Of a stretch of 64,000 nucleotides of DNA, positions 33,753-42,665 are shown piece by piece (the first letter of the stretch is position 1; every line of letters starts with the position of its first letter). A model generated the notes under the pieces. It saw only the letters and a program-made list of their open reading frames with translations, ran no database searches and was not told where the DNA came from. The stretch comes from Desulfomonile tiedjei DSM 6799 (GTDB lineage: Bacteria > Desulfobacterota > Desulfomonilia > Desulfomonilales > Desulfomonilaceae). Location of the stretch: assembly GCF_000266945.1 (NCBI RefSeq), contig NC_018025.1, positions 6,142,001-6,206,000 on the forward strand, written 5' to 3'. A program made the translations under genes and the position numbers.

Positions 33753-35090
33753 ATGAGTCAATCAAACGTTGAGACGGTTGCTGGAAGCATGCAGTATTCT
33801 GATTTGGCAGCACAGATGCTCAAATACAGATGGATCTGCTATGGAATGCTGTTGCTGACCTATATCTTTGTTTACTTCGATCGCGTGGCCCCTGCAGTAA
33901 TAGCCCCGGAACTCATGAAAGAGTTCGGCTTGACGGCTACAAGCCTGGGGATCTTGTCGTCAATGTATTTCTATCCTTATGCTGCAATGCAGATCCCCTC
34001 GGGTATTTTATCGGATCGCTTTGGCCCCAGGATTTCAGTAACCGTTTTCTTTATCATCGCGGCCATCGGTACAGCGCTTTTCGGCTTGGCCTACACGTTC
34101 GGATGGATTATCGTCGGTCGTTTCCTCATGGGAGTCGGTGTTGCAGTCGTGTGGATACCCTGTATGAGAATTTTGGCCAACTGGTTTCGACCCAAGGAAT
34201 TCGCCACGCTTACCGGTGTTATGCTCACAGTGGGTAACGCCGGCGCAGTGCTGGCCGCTGCTCCTCTGGCTTTCCTTGTTGGAATAGTTGGTTGGAGGGC
34301 GTCCTTCTACTGGCTTGGAGCATTCATGGCCATTGTTGCTATCTTGAATTATATTATCCTGAGAAATAAGCCGAGTGACAAGAATCTCCCCACAGTTTCA
34401 GAGATCGACGGAGTCGATTATTATTCTGTCCAGACCACTCAAAAAGTCACTTTTAGCGAAAACGTAAAAAGGCTGTTCGGGATGAAGAACTATTGGCTAA
34501 TAGCCATCTACGCATTTGTGATCTATGGAACCGTAATGGGCTTCCAGGGTCTATGGTGCATCCCGTTCCTGCAGCAGACCTACGGTCTTCCGAAACAAGA
34601 AGCAGCTAATATATTGATGTTATGGCCGATCGGCATGGCAGTTGGTTGCTTTGCTTTCGGGTACATTTCCGACAGGATTTTGAAATCGCGAAGGAATGCC
34701 TCATTCTACGGTATCATCATTTACGCCCTGACTTGGGTACCCTTGGTGTTTTGGCCGGATAAGATTCCGGTAGGCATGTTTTATCCGCTTCTTTTCATAA
34801 TGGGCTTCTTCTCCGGAGCTTACGTTCCCAACTATGCTCACATTGCCGAGGGACAACCGCATAGCTTCATTGCCACCGCGAATGGCATGCTCAACATCTG
34901 GTATTTTGTCGGTGGAGCGCTTTTCCAGGCTGTGATGGGAATGGTCCTGGATTCTTACGGAAAGGTCGGGGACAAATTCCCGGTAAGTGCGTATCAGGCC
35001 TCTTTCATAGCATGTATTATTGCTCTAGCTATTGGTGCAATAGCGATGTTTTTCACGGCAGACAGCAAAGTGCTTCAGAAAAAAGCATAG
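33753..35090 (+). CDS. Major facilitator superfamily transporter
   Basis: 445 residues with twelve predicted membrane helices. ATG at 33753 follows AAAGGTG; an ATG at 33738 in frame is less well placed. The loop 2-3 MFS motif is visible as GILSDRFGPR, and its second-half counterpart as GYISDRILKSR. It resembles the anion/cation and oxalate/formate or hexuronate groups of MFS carriers. It lies between the flavoprotein pair and the UroD-type methyltransferase, so it probably takes up an organic acid used by the island. It is an inner-membrane protein. Confidence 0.9.
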   Translation: MSQSNVETVAGSMQYSDLAAQMLKYRWICYGMLLLTYIFVYFDRVAPAVIAPELMKEFGLTATSLGILSSMYFYPYAAMQIPSGILSDRFGPRISVTVFFIIAAIGTALFGLAYTFGWIIVGRFLMGVGVAVVWIPCMRILANWFRPKEFATLTGVMLTVGNAGAVLAAAPLAFLVGIVGWRASFYWLGAFMAIVAILNYIILRNKPSDKNLPTVSEIDGVDYYSVQTTQKVTFSENVKRLFGMKNYWLIAIYAFVIYGTVMGFQGLWCIPFLQQTYGLPKQEAANILMLWPIGMAVGCFAFGYISDRILKSRRNASFYGIIIYALTWVPLVFWPDKIPVGMFYPLLFIMGFFSGAYVPNYAHIAEGQPHSFIATANGMLNIWYFVGGALFQAVMGMVLDSYGKVGDKFPVSAYQASFIACIIALAIGAIAMFFTADSKVLQKKA

Positions 35091-35271
35091 ATGAAAAACC
35101 AACCTTTTTAGGGAGTTGCATTCATCACCTGGTGATGGTTATAGGATAAGCTCTAGGTCAACAGGGCCAGGGGATGCTGGATGGATCACGTTAGTGGCTG
35201 GTCCTCTGCCCTGCTAGAGACATCCTATCTGTCTAATGAGGGCTTATCTCAGATGATTGGAGATTGCTGAC

Positions 35272-36288
35272 ATGACGCTCAAAGAAAAATTCATGAACCG
35301 CCTTTCGGGTTCTGGTAGCGATGAGACTCTTTACGGCTGTACGACTACTTACGGAGTAGTAGATCTGATGGAGAAGTGCGGCTATCAGAGGCCACTTGCA
35401 GATACCGACCCCGTAGCAATGACGGAACTCGCCTTGGCAGGTTACCGGTATGCCGGATTCGAATGGATCAAGGCCATGGGGTGGGATATCACTGCCATCA
35501 GCGAAGCTCTCGGATGTACCCTCGGTCCGACCGAGATTGACCGGCAGTACTCCATCAAGGAACACCCTTTTGCCGAAAGTCTCGAAGGACTCGATTATCC
35601 TTCTGATTTTCTGCAAAGGGGCCGTTTTCCCGTCTACAAACAGCATTTCCAGATGCTCAAAGACAAGATTGGCGATGAAGTCGCTATATTTGGCGAGACC
35701 GAGGGTCCTTTTACCGCGGCAGCGAACCTCGTCGGCGCGGAAGAATTCATGAAGTGGACTATTAAGAGACCCGCCGATGTCCAAAAAGTTCTGGAAGTCA
35801 CTACACAGGCTGCGATTGACGCAATCAATTTTGCCTTTGACAACGGAGCTGATTACTACGTGCTGGCAGAACCGACTTCGGGTCCGGCAGTCATGAGTGG
35901 AAGGTCGTGGGCAAAGTTCATGCTTCCCCTTATGAAAGAGGTGGTCAGTAAGTCCAAGGGACCGCTGGTACTGCATATTTGCGGGAATACCGATTCTATT
36001 ATAGGCCTCATGTGTGATTCGGGTGTTGCTGGGATCAGCATCGAAGAAAAAGCTGATATGAAGAAGGCGAAAGAGATTGCCGGCCCCAAGGGTGTAAAAG
36101 TTTTCGGAAACGTTGCGACAGCGACAACGCTTTTCATGGGCAAACCGGAAGAGTGCTATCAGGAAGCAATTGCGGCTCTCGAAAACGGCACAGATTTTCT
36201 TACACCCGGATGTGGTATTGCTCCTCGATCTCCTTTGGAAAACTTACTTCAGATGAAGAAAGCAAGAGACAATTTTCATCGCAAATAG
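35272..36288 (+). CDS. UroD-fold cobamide/corrinoid methyltransferase-like protein (MtaA/MtbA type)
   Basis: 338 residues from ATG at 35272, with GGAG 9 nt upstream; a TTG at 35257 is an alternative. The uroporphyrinogen-decarboxylase fold is seen with the zinc-site pattern of MtaA/MtbA/CmuA enzymes: HICGN (His and Cys) about 100 residues before TPGCGI (Cys). True HemE lacks these Cys residues and binds porphyrin with Arg/Asp, so a methyl-transfer role is favoured. No corrinoid-binding protein gene is nearby, so its partner must be encoded elsewhere. The substrate is unknown. Confidence 0.75.
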   Translation: MTLKEKFMNRLSGSGSDETLYGCTTTYGVVDLMEKCGYQRPLADTDPVAMTELALAGYRYAGFEWIKAMGWDITAISEALGCTLGPTEIDRQYSIKEHPFAESLEGLDYPSDFLQRGRFPVYKQHFQMLKDKIGDEVAIFGETEGPFTAAANLVGAEEFMKWTIKRPADVQKVLEVTTQAAIDAINFAFDNGADYYVLAEPTSGPAVMSGRSWAKFMLPLMKEVVSKSKGPLVLHICGNTDSIIGLMCDSGVAGISIEEKADMKKAKEIAGPKGVKVFGNVATATTLFMGKPEECYQEAIAALENGTDFLTPGCGIAPRSPLENLLQMKKARDNFHRK

Positions 36289-36299
36289 TCTATACTCTC

Positions 36300-36343
36300 C
36301 CTTCCAATCCTTCCCACCTTTTGCCTCGGAAGGATTGGAAAGG
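36300..36343 (+). terminator. Long-stem hairpin after the methyltransferase gene
   Basis: CCTTCCAATCCTTCC (36300-36314) pairs with GGAAGGATTGGAAAGG (36328-36343) with one bulged A. It is followed by ATTTCTTC. It looks like an intrinsic terminator or attenuator between the methyltransferase and arginase-fold genes. Confidence 0.55.
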
Positions 36344-36369
36344 ATTTCTTCTGAGTGTGCTGGCAAGCA

Positions 36370-37464
36370 ATGACGGCTTCAGATAGGCGTCCGGTCTTTT
36401 TTGGATGTGCGTTGGATCCTGACGAAAGGGATGAATCCATTCAGGAGAAAATTCATCTGAGTGAGACAGATTCGCAAAAGAGCGACCCTTATTCCGAAAT
36501 CATGAGACTTGTTCGTCAGGAACTCGCCCCCGAGACCTGGGAGGAAAGGGGCGTAATCGATGTCCCTCCATGGCTTAGTCCAATACCTCCAACAATCGCA
36601 AGAAAAAACATCACCCTGGACAACCTCATTTACTTTATAGATGGGAATGGGTGTCGGGATTTTGCGCAAGCAGCCGGTAAGTTTGCAGAAGAATATATCT
36701 TTCCTAATATCCCTTGCATGATTGGTGTCGACCATTCTTTGACCGGCGGCGTGTTTGGTTCGTCAGTTTCATTCTACAGACCCGCGGAGATTTCTCTGAT
36801 CGTCGTCGACAGTCATGTGGATTCGTTGCCCACATCTGTAATGTCAGGAGCCATCCAGTATGATATGGCGACAAACCCTGAGTCTATGCATGATCCCAAT
36901 GACCCGTTCCTGCGAAATCGCCCTGATTCATATAATGCCAGCTCGTTTCTCCAGTATCTTCTGGAAGACGGCGCGGTCGATCCGGAAAATCTCTATCTCA
37001 TTGGAATAAGCGATTTTCCTCCAAAGCGCGCTTTTCGGATCAAAGATGACAGAATAAAGAACTATGTGGACTGTTACTCCACCCTTAAGAGAAATGGCGT
37101 TAAGATACTGACAAAGAAAGACTTATCTCTCAGCCCCGCTGCACTAAATAATTTGATCCGTCGAGTGAAAACTCCATACGTCTATATTTCCATAGATATG
37201 GACATCGGTGCACGGAATGCCCTTGGAGGCGTCAGGTTCCAAAACTATCAGGGCATAAATGAAAACCAAATATACAAGATAGCGAAATCTCTGAGAAAAT
37301 TATTGGATCAGGATATCACTCTGGCCGGAATGGATGTGATGGAATTCAACCCGAGGCGAGCCGGCTCCGGGGAGACGCAGAGTGACGATCGGACGTACCG
37401 AATAGCTTTCAACCTCATCAAGACTATATGCTTTCCGCCCGAAGCCTTCCTTAACCGCTCTTGA
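36370..37464 (+). CDS. Arginase/ureohydrolase-fold protein with one altered metal-site residue
   Basis: 364 residues from ATG at 36370 (a GTG at 36355 is possible). The metal motif DSHVD near residue 150 matches DXHXD. The later motif SIDMDIGA matches SXDXDXXD except that the final Asp is Ala. GMDVMEFNPRRA is the usual family end motif (E for agmatinase-like enzymes). The N-terminal 100 residues are not conserved arginase sequence. Arginase-fold enzymes hydrolyse guanidino or formimino groups with two Mn ions; the Asp-to-Ala change is in the second motif and could alter metal binding. The substrate is unknown. Confidence 0.72.
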   Translation: MTASDRRPVFFGCALDPDERDESIQEKIHLSETDSQKSDPYSEIMRLVRQELAPETWEERGVIDVPPWLSPIPPTIARKNITLDNLIYFIDGNGCRDFAQAAGKFAEEYIFPNIPCMIGVDHSLTGGVFGSSVSFYRPAEISLIVVDSHVDSLPTSVMSGAIQYDMATNPESMHDPNDPFLRNRPDSYNASSFLQYLLEDGAVDPENLYLIGISDFPPKRAFRIKDDRIKNYVDCYSTLKRNGVKILTKKDLSLSPAALNNLIRRVKTPYVYISIDMDIGARNALGGVRFQNYQGINENQIYKIAKSLRKLLDQDITLAGMDVMEFNPRRAGSGETQSDDRTYRIAFNLIKTICFPPEAFLNRS

Positions 37465-37692
37465 CCTCGATTTCCGTGGAGAAAATAAACCGTATGAGAT
37501 TACTTCGACTCAAGATATTCATAAATGATATCGCTATGATTGACCGCAGAGACGCCGGTTCCTACCAATATTCTGTAATTCACACGCGGGATAAATGACA
37601 GAATCTTTGGCACTGATTAGAGAGCACTGTTAGAAGACATTTGCGGTAAGTAATAGGCCAGTAGGAATTATCCAAATATTTGAATTTTCTCC
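37465..37692. other. Intergenic region before the second regulator
   Basis: About 230 bases with no gene. It is AT-rich near 37665-37690 (attatccaaatatttgaattttc), just upstream of the -35 box, comparable to the AT-rich block before the first GntR promoter, so it may contain an UP-like element or operator. Confidence 0.4.
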
Positions 37693-37721
37693 TTGACGGT
37701 TATGCCGCGCACATGTAGAAA
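37693..37721 (+). promoter_or_regulatory. Sigma-70-type promoter of the second GntR regulator
   Basis: TTGACG at 37693-37698 and TAGAAA at 37716-37721 with a 17-base spacer. Like the promoter at 27383-27412, the -10 box is followed by AT-rich sequence ending TAAACG, and an AT-rich block precedes the -35 box. The likely start is near 37728, 45 bases before the GTG start codon. Confidence 0.55.
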
Positions 37722-37772
37722 AAGTAAACGTCCTGTCGATCTCTGAGAACCAAAAAACAGAGGATTCTTGCT

Positions 37773-38546
37773 GTGTTTCGAGAAGTGCAGCAGAACAAAG
37801 TCTCATTGGATATTATCTCCCAGATTCGGGATGCCATACTCAGTGGCACACTTAATCCGGGCGACAGGTTGCCCCCCGAAAAGGAACTGGTCTGCGATTT
37901 TGGAGTAAGTAAGCACACGCTGCGTGAAGCTATGAGAGCCCTTGAGGTAATGGGGTTTATTGAGGTGCGGAAGGGAGCATGTGGCGGCGCAGTAGTGCTC
38001 GAAGTCGACCTGAAGACTGCCCGGGAGTCTATATCGAATTTTCTTTATTTTCAGAATGTTTCCATACGGGATCTTTCGGAAGTACGAAAGGTTTTTGAAC
38101 CTCATTTGGCCCGGTTGGCGGCTGAGCGGATGACTCCCAAGGACCTGGACGATCTGGCGGCCACTCAGGCATGTTGTCTGGAGTCTATGGCACGTGGCGA
38201 TTCCACATACGAACACGAGATAGAGTTTCATCGCATAATCGCCAAGGCGAGCGGAAATCCCGTGTTCATGCTCATCCAAGACTTTGTCAATAGCGGGTTG
38301 GCGGAATCCAAGAATCGCCTCAGGCCGGGTAATGACTTCCAGGAAAGACTCTTTACTGCCCACCAGCGCATTCTGGAAGCTCTTCGCTCACGCGAACCCG
38401 AGCTTACTGCCAGCCGAATGCAGGAGCATGTGTGCGAGGTAGAACACTCTCTTGAAGAGCTGCAGGAGGAGCGCCAGGAGTCCATGAGGAAAACGGGTTG
38501 CACCGACCATGACACGAGCAACGGCAGAAACGGAGAGAGAGCCTGA
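37773..38546 (+). CDS. GntR-family transcriptional regulator, FadR/FCD type (second paralogue)
   Basis: 257 residues from GTG at 37773, with AGAGGA 8 nt before. The winged helix has RLPPEKELVCDFGVSKHTLREAMRALEVMGFIEVRKG. The FCD domain (about 85-215) has His residues in EFHRII, AHQRIL and EHVC. It is clearly paralogous to the regulator at 27610: both share a pattern like ..NFL.F.NVS..D....R..FEP.LA between the two domains. It probably controls the Mo-hydroxylase/Liv operon that follows, perhaps in partnership with the first paralogue. Confidence 0.9.
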   Translation: MFREVQQNKVSLDIISQIRDAILSGTLNPGDRLPPEKELVCDFGVSKHTLREAMRALEVMGFIEVRKGACGGAVVLEVDLKTARESISNFLYFQNVSIRDLSEVRKVFEPHLARLAAERMTPKDLDDLAATQACCLESMARGDSTYEHEIEFHRIIAKASGNPVFMLIQDFVNSGLAESKNRLRPGNDFQERLFTAHQRILEALRSREPELTASRMQEHVCEVEHSLEELQEERQESMRKTGCTDHDTSNGRNGERA

Positions 38547-38695
38547 CGGAGTGACTCCTGAGCTCAGTTCTATGCCTGTTGGTAACGCATTCAAAATCCA
38601 AATCACTGTCCAACTCAGCTTGGACCGAAACTTCTTGATCTGATTCGAATAACCGCAAAACTCTTATCCTCACGAACTTAGGAGGAGGTTGGAAC

Positions 38696-39616
38696 ATGCC
38701 TCAAGCCTTTGAGGAGTTGCATTGGCGCCGGGACATTTCTCTGAAGGACTACCTGGTTCCTGAGACTCTGTCCCAAGCCCTACAGATGTTGAGAGAATAT
38801 AAGGGGCGTGCTCGAATTATTGCTGGCGGCACCGACGTCATCGTGGCGTTGCGCCGCTGCGACTACACCGTGGACGCTCTCGTAGACATTGGGAGAATTC
38901 CGGGACTGGGACTGATCGAGCAGCAGGGAGACACTATAGTCCTTGGCGCGCTGGTTACCCATGCTCAAACAGAGTCTTCGCCTCCGATCAGGGAGAAAGC
39001 TGGTCTTTTGGCGACTGCGAGTGGTGCAGTTGGTTCACCTCAAATACGCACCGTAGCTACAGTGGCGGGTAATCTCGTCAGCGGTCAGCCGGCAGCCGAT
39101 GCCAGTATACCTTTGTTGGCGCTGGATGCTCGAGTGACTGTTGTTTCCGCAGATGGAGAGCGCACAATACCTCTCTCGGATTTCTTTCTGGACGTGGGAA
39201 AGACCGTCGTTGACCCGACTCGGGAGATCCTGACACGCATCGAGTTCAAAGCCCTCGGATCTAACCGGGGTGGATGCTCGTTACGACTGAGCAAACGTAA
39301 AGCATTGTCACTTCCGATGCTGGTGTGCTCTGTAGTAGTCACCGTGGACGATGCGAAAAAGACTATTACCGAAGCAGCCATAGCATTGGGGCCAGTCGCG
39401 CCCACACCGTTCCGCTCCAGACTCGTAGAAGATGTAGTCAAAGGAAAGCCTGCGACACTTGAGACACTACAGGAAGCTGCTGAAAGTGCGTATGCCTACT
39501 GCTCCCCTCGTGACAGCCTTCTCAGAGGGTCTTGTGACTACCGTCAGGAGATGGTCAAGGTATTGGTGAAACGGGGACTTCGCAGAGCACTGGAAGATGC
39601 GGGATGCGTTTTCTAA
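38696..39616 (+). CDS. Molybdenum hydroxylase FAD-binding subunit (CoxM/XdhB-like)
   Basis: 306 residues with AGGAGG before the ATG. FAD_binding_5 fold: the ARIIAGGTD loop and ATVAGNLVSGQPAADAS motif bind FAD, and the CO_deh_flav_C domain follows (about 185-300). It is the first of three subunits (FAD, [2Fe-2S], Mo) of a xanthine-dehydrogenase-family enzyme. It is cytoplasmic and passes electrons from the iron-sulfur subunit to NAD, ferredoxin or another carrier. Confidence 0.9.
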   Translation: MPQAFEELHWRRDISLKDYLVPETLSQALQMLREYKGRARIIAGGTDVIVALRRCDYTVDALVDIGRIPGLGLIEQQGDTIVLGALVTHAQTESSPPIREKAGLLATASGAVGSPQIRTVATVAGNLVSGQPAADASIPLLALDARVTVVSADGERTIPLSDFFLDVGKTVVDPTREILTRIEFKALGSNRGGCSLRLSKRKALSLPMLVCSVVVTVDDAKKTITEAAIALGPVAPTPFRSRLVEDVVKGKPATLETLQEAAESAYAYCSPRDSLLRGSCDYRQEMVKVLVKRGLRRALEDAGCVF

Positions 39617-39628
39617 GAGAGGTTAATG

Positions 39629-40102
39629 ATGAGTCTAAACATTTCTTTCAAGCTTAACGGCGAAGCGGTTGAGGTGGCGGTCGAGCCGTCCACCCTTCTG
39701 GTTGATCTACTCAGAGAAAAATTGGCCCTTACGGGAACCAAAGCCGGTTGTCGCGAGGGAGAATGCGGTGCATGTACGGTACTGGTCGATGGAAAAGCAT
39801 ACAATTCATGCTTAATGCCGGCGATCAAAGTTCAGGGTAGGGAAGTCACCACTATCGAGGGCTTGCGCAAACCGGACGGTTCTTTGCATCCGTTACAAGA
39901 GGCATTCATGGAAGCAGGAGCTGCACAGTGCGGTTTCTGTACACCCGGGATGATAATGAATGCAGCCGCCCTTCTGAGCAGCAACCCGAATCCTGACGAA
40001 CACGAGATAAGAAAGGCTCTATCCGGAGTCCTTTGTCGCTGCACCGGCTACAGGAAGATCGTGGAAGCCGTCAAGACTGCAGCCGCCGCCAATCAGTCTT
40101 AA
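39629..40102 (+). CDS. Molybdenum hydroxylase [2Fe-2S] subunit (CoxS/XdhC-like)
   Basis: 157 residues. Two clusters are visible: the plant-type GCREGECGACTVLVDGK with Cys further on (SCLMP), and the C-terminal helical cluster CGFCTPGMIM plus CRCTGYRKI. Length and motifs are standard. It sits 12 nt after the FAD subunit gene (GAGAGG before tandem ATG codons at 39626 and 39629) and 44 nt before the molybdenum subunit gene. Confidence 0.93.
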   Translation: MSLNISFKLNGEAVEVAVEPSTLLVDLLREKLALTGTKAGCREGECGACTVLVDGKAYNSCLMPAIKVQGREVTTIEGLRKPDGSLHPLQEAFMEAGAAQCGFCTPGMIMNAAALLSSNPNPDEHEIRKALSGVLCRCTGYRKIVEAVKTAAAANQS

Positions 40103-40146
40103 GACCGGATTGGTCTAACCGATTCCTTCCACATGAGGCAGGAGCT

Positions 40147-42543
40147 ATGTCTGACAAGCACGACGACAAAAGAAAAGTTCAGGTCCTCGTCAAAGAAAAG
40201 ACCGATTTCTTACCATTCATACAATTCAAAGAGGCCGACCTGACAGTAGTGGGACAGTCCTTGAACAGGACTGACGATCCCCTGAAGGTAACCGGCAAAC
40301 TCATGTTTGGGGCTGATTACTCCCAAGTAGGTTTCCTGCATGGGAAGATTCTTCGCAGCCCGTATCCCCACGCGCTTATCAAGTCGATTGACACTGCGAA
40401 AGCTAAGGCGCTGGAAGGCGTGGTGGCGGTGTTAACTGCTAAAGATGTGCCGGGACGCAATGGGTTCGGGGCCATTATTCCGGACCAGCCGGTCATCTGC
40501 GGCGATAAAGTGCGTTTTATAGGCGACGGCGTGGCCCTGGTAGCCGCTGAAACCGAGAAGATCGCCCATGAAGCGCTTGCTTTGATAGATGTGGATTATG
40601 AGCCCTTGCCTGCGGTATTCGATCCACGCGATGCCATCAAGGAAGATGCTCCCAAGATTCACGAACGGGGCAACCTGCTTTCTTATGACAAGCTGCGAAA
40701 AGGTGATGTAGATAAAGGCTTCGAAGAGGCTGACGTGATTCTGGAACGCACCTATGAGGTTCCTTTCCTGGAACACGCGTACATGGAGCCTGATGTGGCC
40801 ATGGCAATCCCGCAACGGGACGGCACAATGCTCGTTGAGGGTCCGATGCAGGCTCCTTTTACTGTACGGCGTAACATAGCCCCTGTGCTAGGTTTGCCCA
40901 TCAACAAGGTCCGTTGCCGCCAGATCCACATGGGCGGCGGTTTTGGAGGCAAAGAAGACTCTCCCATCGATTTGGGATGCCGTGCCGCGGTACTGGCCCA
41001 ACATACCGGAATGCCTGTACGTATTGGCCTGGAACGAGAGGAAGTCACCATACAGACAGCCAAACGACACCCAATGATCATGGAAGTCAAAATCGGAGCC
41101 AAGAAAGATGGCACTCTGGTCGCGTTCCAAGGGGTGATCTACGATGAACAGGGAGCCTATGCTTCTCTGGGTCCAAAGATTCCTCCGGCAGGTGGCTCTC
41201 ACATACATTCCATGGTTATGATGCCGGGACCATACGTGATTCCCAACGCCAAGGTGGACGCTTACCTTTGTTACACAAACCATCCTTACGGAGGGGCAAT
41301 GCGTGGTTTTGGCGCCCCTCAGGTACACATCGCTCATGAACAGATAATGGACGAACTGGCTGCCGAGCTGGGGATCAGCCCCCTGGAGATTCGGCGCAAG
41401 AATGCATTTCAACTCGGGTCGGAAACGGCTACCGGTCAGGTATTGGACCAGAGTGTGGGACTGAAGGAAACCCTTGAAGCTTGTGCCAAAGCGTTTGAGT
41501 GGGATCGTCGCTCCACTGAGACCGGATACATTGATAAGGAGCGAAGCAAACGGCGCGGAGTAGGCATCGGAATGGGTTGGTACCGCACGAGCATAGGTAC
41601 GGGCGGCGATGCTTGCGGGGCAAACGTGTACGTACATGAGGACGGTTCCGTACTTCTTTATACCGGTATCACGGAAATGGGGCAGGGGGCTTTCACTGTA
41701 TTACCCCAGATCTGCGCCGAAGAATTGGGGGTTCTCCCGGAAGACGTTCGATTGGTTCAGCCCGACACCGACCTGGTTCCGGAATCCGGCCCCACCGTTG
41801 GCAGTCGCTCCACTACACTGATGGGAAATGCCATCATTCAGGCCGCCCGCCAGGTAAAACAATCGTTACTCGAAGCAGCCTCGGAAATGCTCGGAGTCGC
41901 TTCCGGGCAAGTGGAATTCCGCGACCGCAAGGTGTTTGATCGAGAGAATCCCGCTTCCTCGCTGGAATTCAGCAAGGTAGCAGGCCGCTGCATGGCCACC
42001 GGCAAAAGACTTGTCGGTCAGGGGTGGTGGGCTCCACCGGCCTCAAGCCTGGATCCCGAGACCGGTCAAGGCAATCCCTATTTTGTTTACACCTACTCTA
42101 CTCATATGGCTCAGGTAGCAGTGGACGTAGAAACAGGCGAGGTGGAGGTCGAATATTACGTCGCAGCTTTTGACGTGGGCAAAGCCATCAACCCGCGTGC
42201 TCTGGAAGGCCAGATCGAAGGTGGTGTGGCAATGGGGCTGGGATATGCGTTGATGGAGGAAGTGGTCATTCGGGAAGGTGTCATCCAAAACACTAACCTT
42301 CAAAACTATCTCATACCTACTACCCTGGACGTCCCTGATATTAATCCGATCATCCTGGAGATGTCCAACCAGTTCGGTCCGTACGGAGCCAAAGGAATCG
42401 GTGAGATGCCCAATATACCGGCAACACCGGCAATCCTGAATGCGATTTGTAATGCGTGTGGTGGAAGGGTGCGTTCTTTGCCGGCCGACCCGGAAAAAGT
42501 TTTCTGGGCTATCAAAGAGGCAGGCGGTGCGCCGGACAAATAA
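40147..42543 (+). CDS. Molybdenum hydroxylase large (molybdopterin) subunit, XDH/CoxL family
   Basis: 798 residues from ATG at 40147 (GAGG 8 nt before). An open frame runs upstream through the end of the [2Fe-2S] gene but is not used. The Mo-pterin-binding segments include MGGGFGGKED, GGAMRGFGAPQ and GAKGIGEMP, the last with the glutamate that activates water in xanthine dehydrogenase. It lacks the AYRCSFR signature of form I CO dehydrogenase, so it is not CoxL in the strict sense; hydroxylation of a heterocycle, aldehyde or aromatic acyl group is more likely. The N-terminal 30 residues form a charged extension. The following Liv importer probably brings in its substrate. Confidence 0.9.
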   Translation: MSDKHDDKRKVQVLVKEKTDFLPFIQFKEADLTVVGQSLNRTDDPLKVTGKLMFGADYSQVGFLHGKILRSPYPHALIKSIDTAKAKALEGVVAVLTAKDVPGRNGFGAIIPDQPVICGDKVRFIGDGVALVAAETEKIAHEALALIDVDYEPLPAVFDPRDAIKEDAPKIHERGNLLSYDKLRKGDVDKGFEEADVILERTYEVPFLEHAYMEPDVAMAIPQRDGTMLVEGPMQAPFTVRRNIAPVLGLPINKVRCRQIHMGGGFGGKEDSPIDLGCRAAVLAQHTGMPVRIGLEREEVTIQTAKRHPMIMEVKIGAKKDGTLVAFQGVIYDEQGAYASLGPKIPPAGGSHIHSMVMMPGPYVIPNAKVDAYLCYTNHPYGGAMRGFGAPQVHIAHEQIMDELAAELGISPLEIRRKNAFQLGSETATGQVLDQSVGLKETLEACAKAFEWDRRSTETGYIDKERSKRRGVGIGMGWYRTSIGTGGDACGANVYVHEDGSVLLYTGITEMGQGAFTVLPQICAEELGVLPEDVRLVQPDTDLVPESGPTVGSRSTTLMGNAIIQAARQVKQSLLEAASEMLGVASGQVEFRDRKVFDRENPASSLEFSKVAGRCMATGKRLVGQGWWAPPASSLDPETGQGNPYFVYTYSTHMAQVAVDVETGEVEVEYYVAAFDVGKAINPRALEGQIEGGVAMGLGYALMEEVVIREGVIQNTNLQNYLIPTTLDVPDINPIILEMSNQFGPYGAKGIGEMPNIPATPAILNAICNACGGRVRSLPADPEKVFWAIKEAGGAPDK

Positions 42544-42665
42544 GCCCCGACTCTGCGTCAAGGACCCATCTTCGTCACAGAGTCGCCTATAAGAAGGAGA
42601 TAATCGAAAAGCAAGACGGAGGGATACACTACCTGCTCAAAGGTGCAAAACGATAAGGAGGGACG

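Noticed and set aside
35272-36288. Uroporphyrinogen decarboxylase HemE
   Set aside because: The zinc-site Cys/His motifs and the catabolic context fit corrinoid methyltransferases rather than haem synthesis.
40033-40146. N-terminal extension of the molybdenum hydroxylase large subunit
   Set aside because: The open frame overlaps the end of the [2Fe-2S] gene in another frame and lacks a ribosome site; the start at 40147 is preferred.
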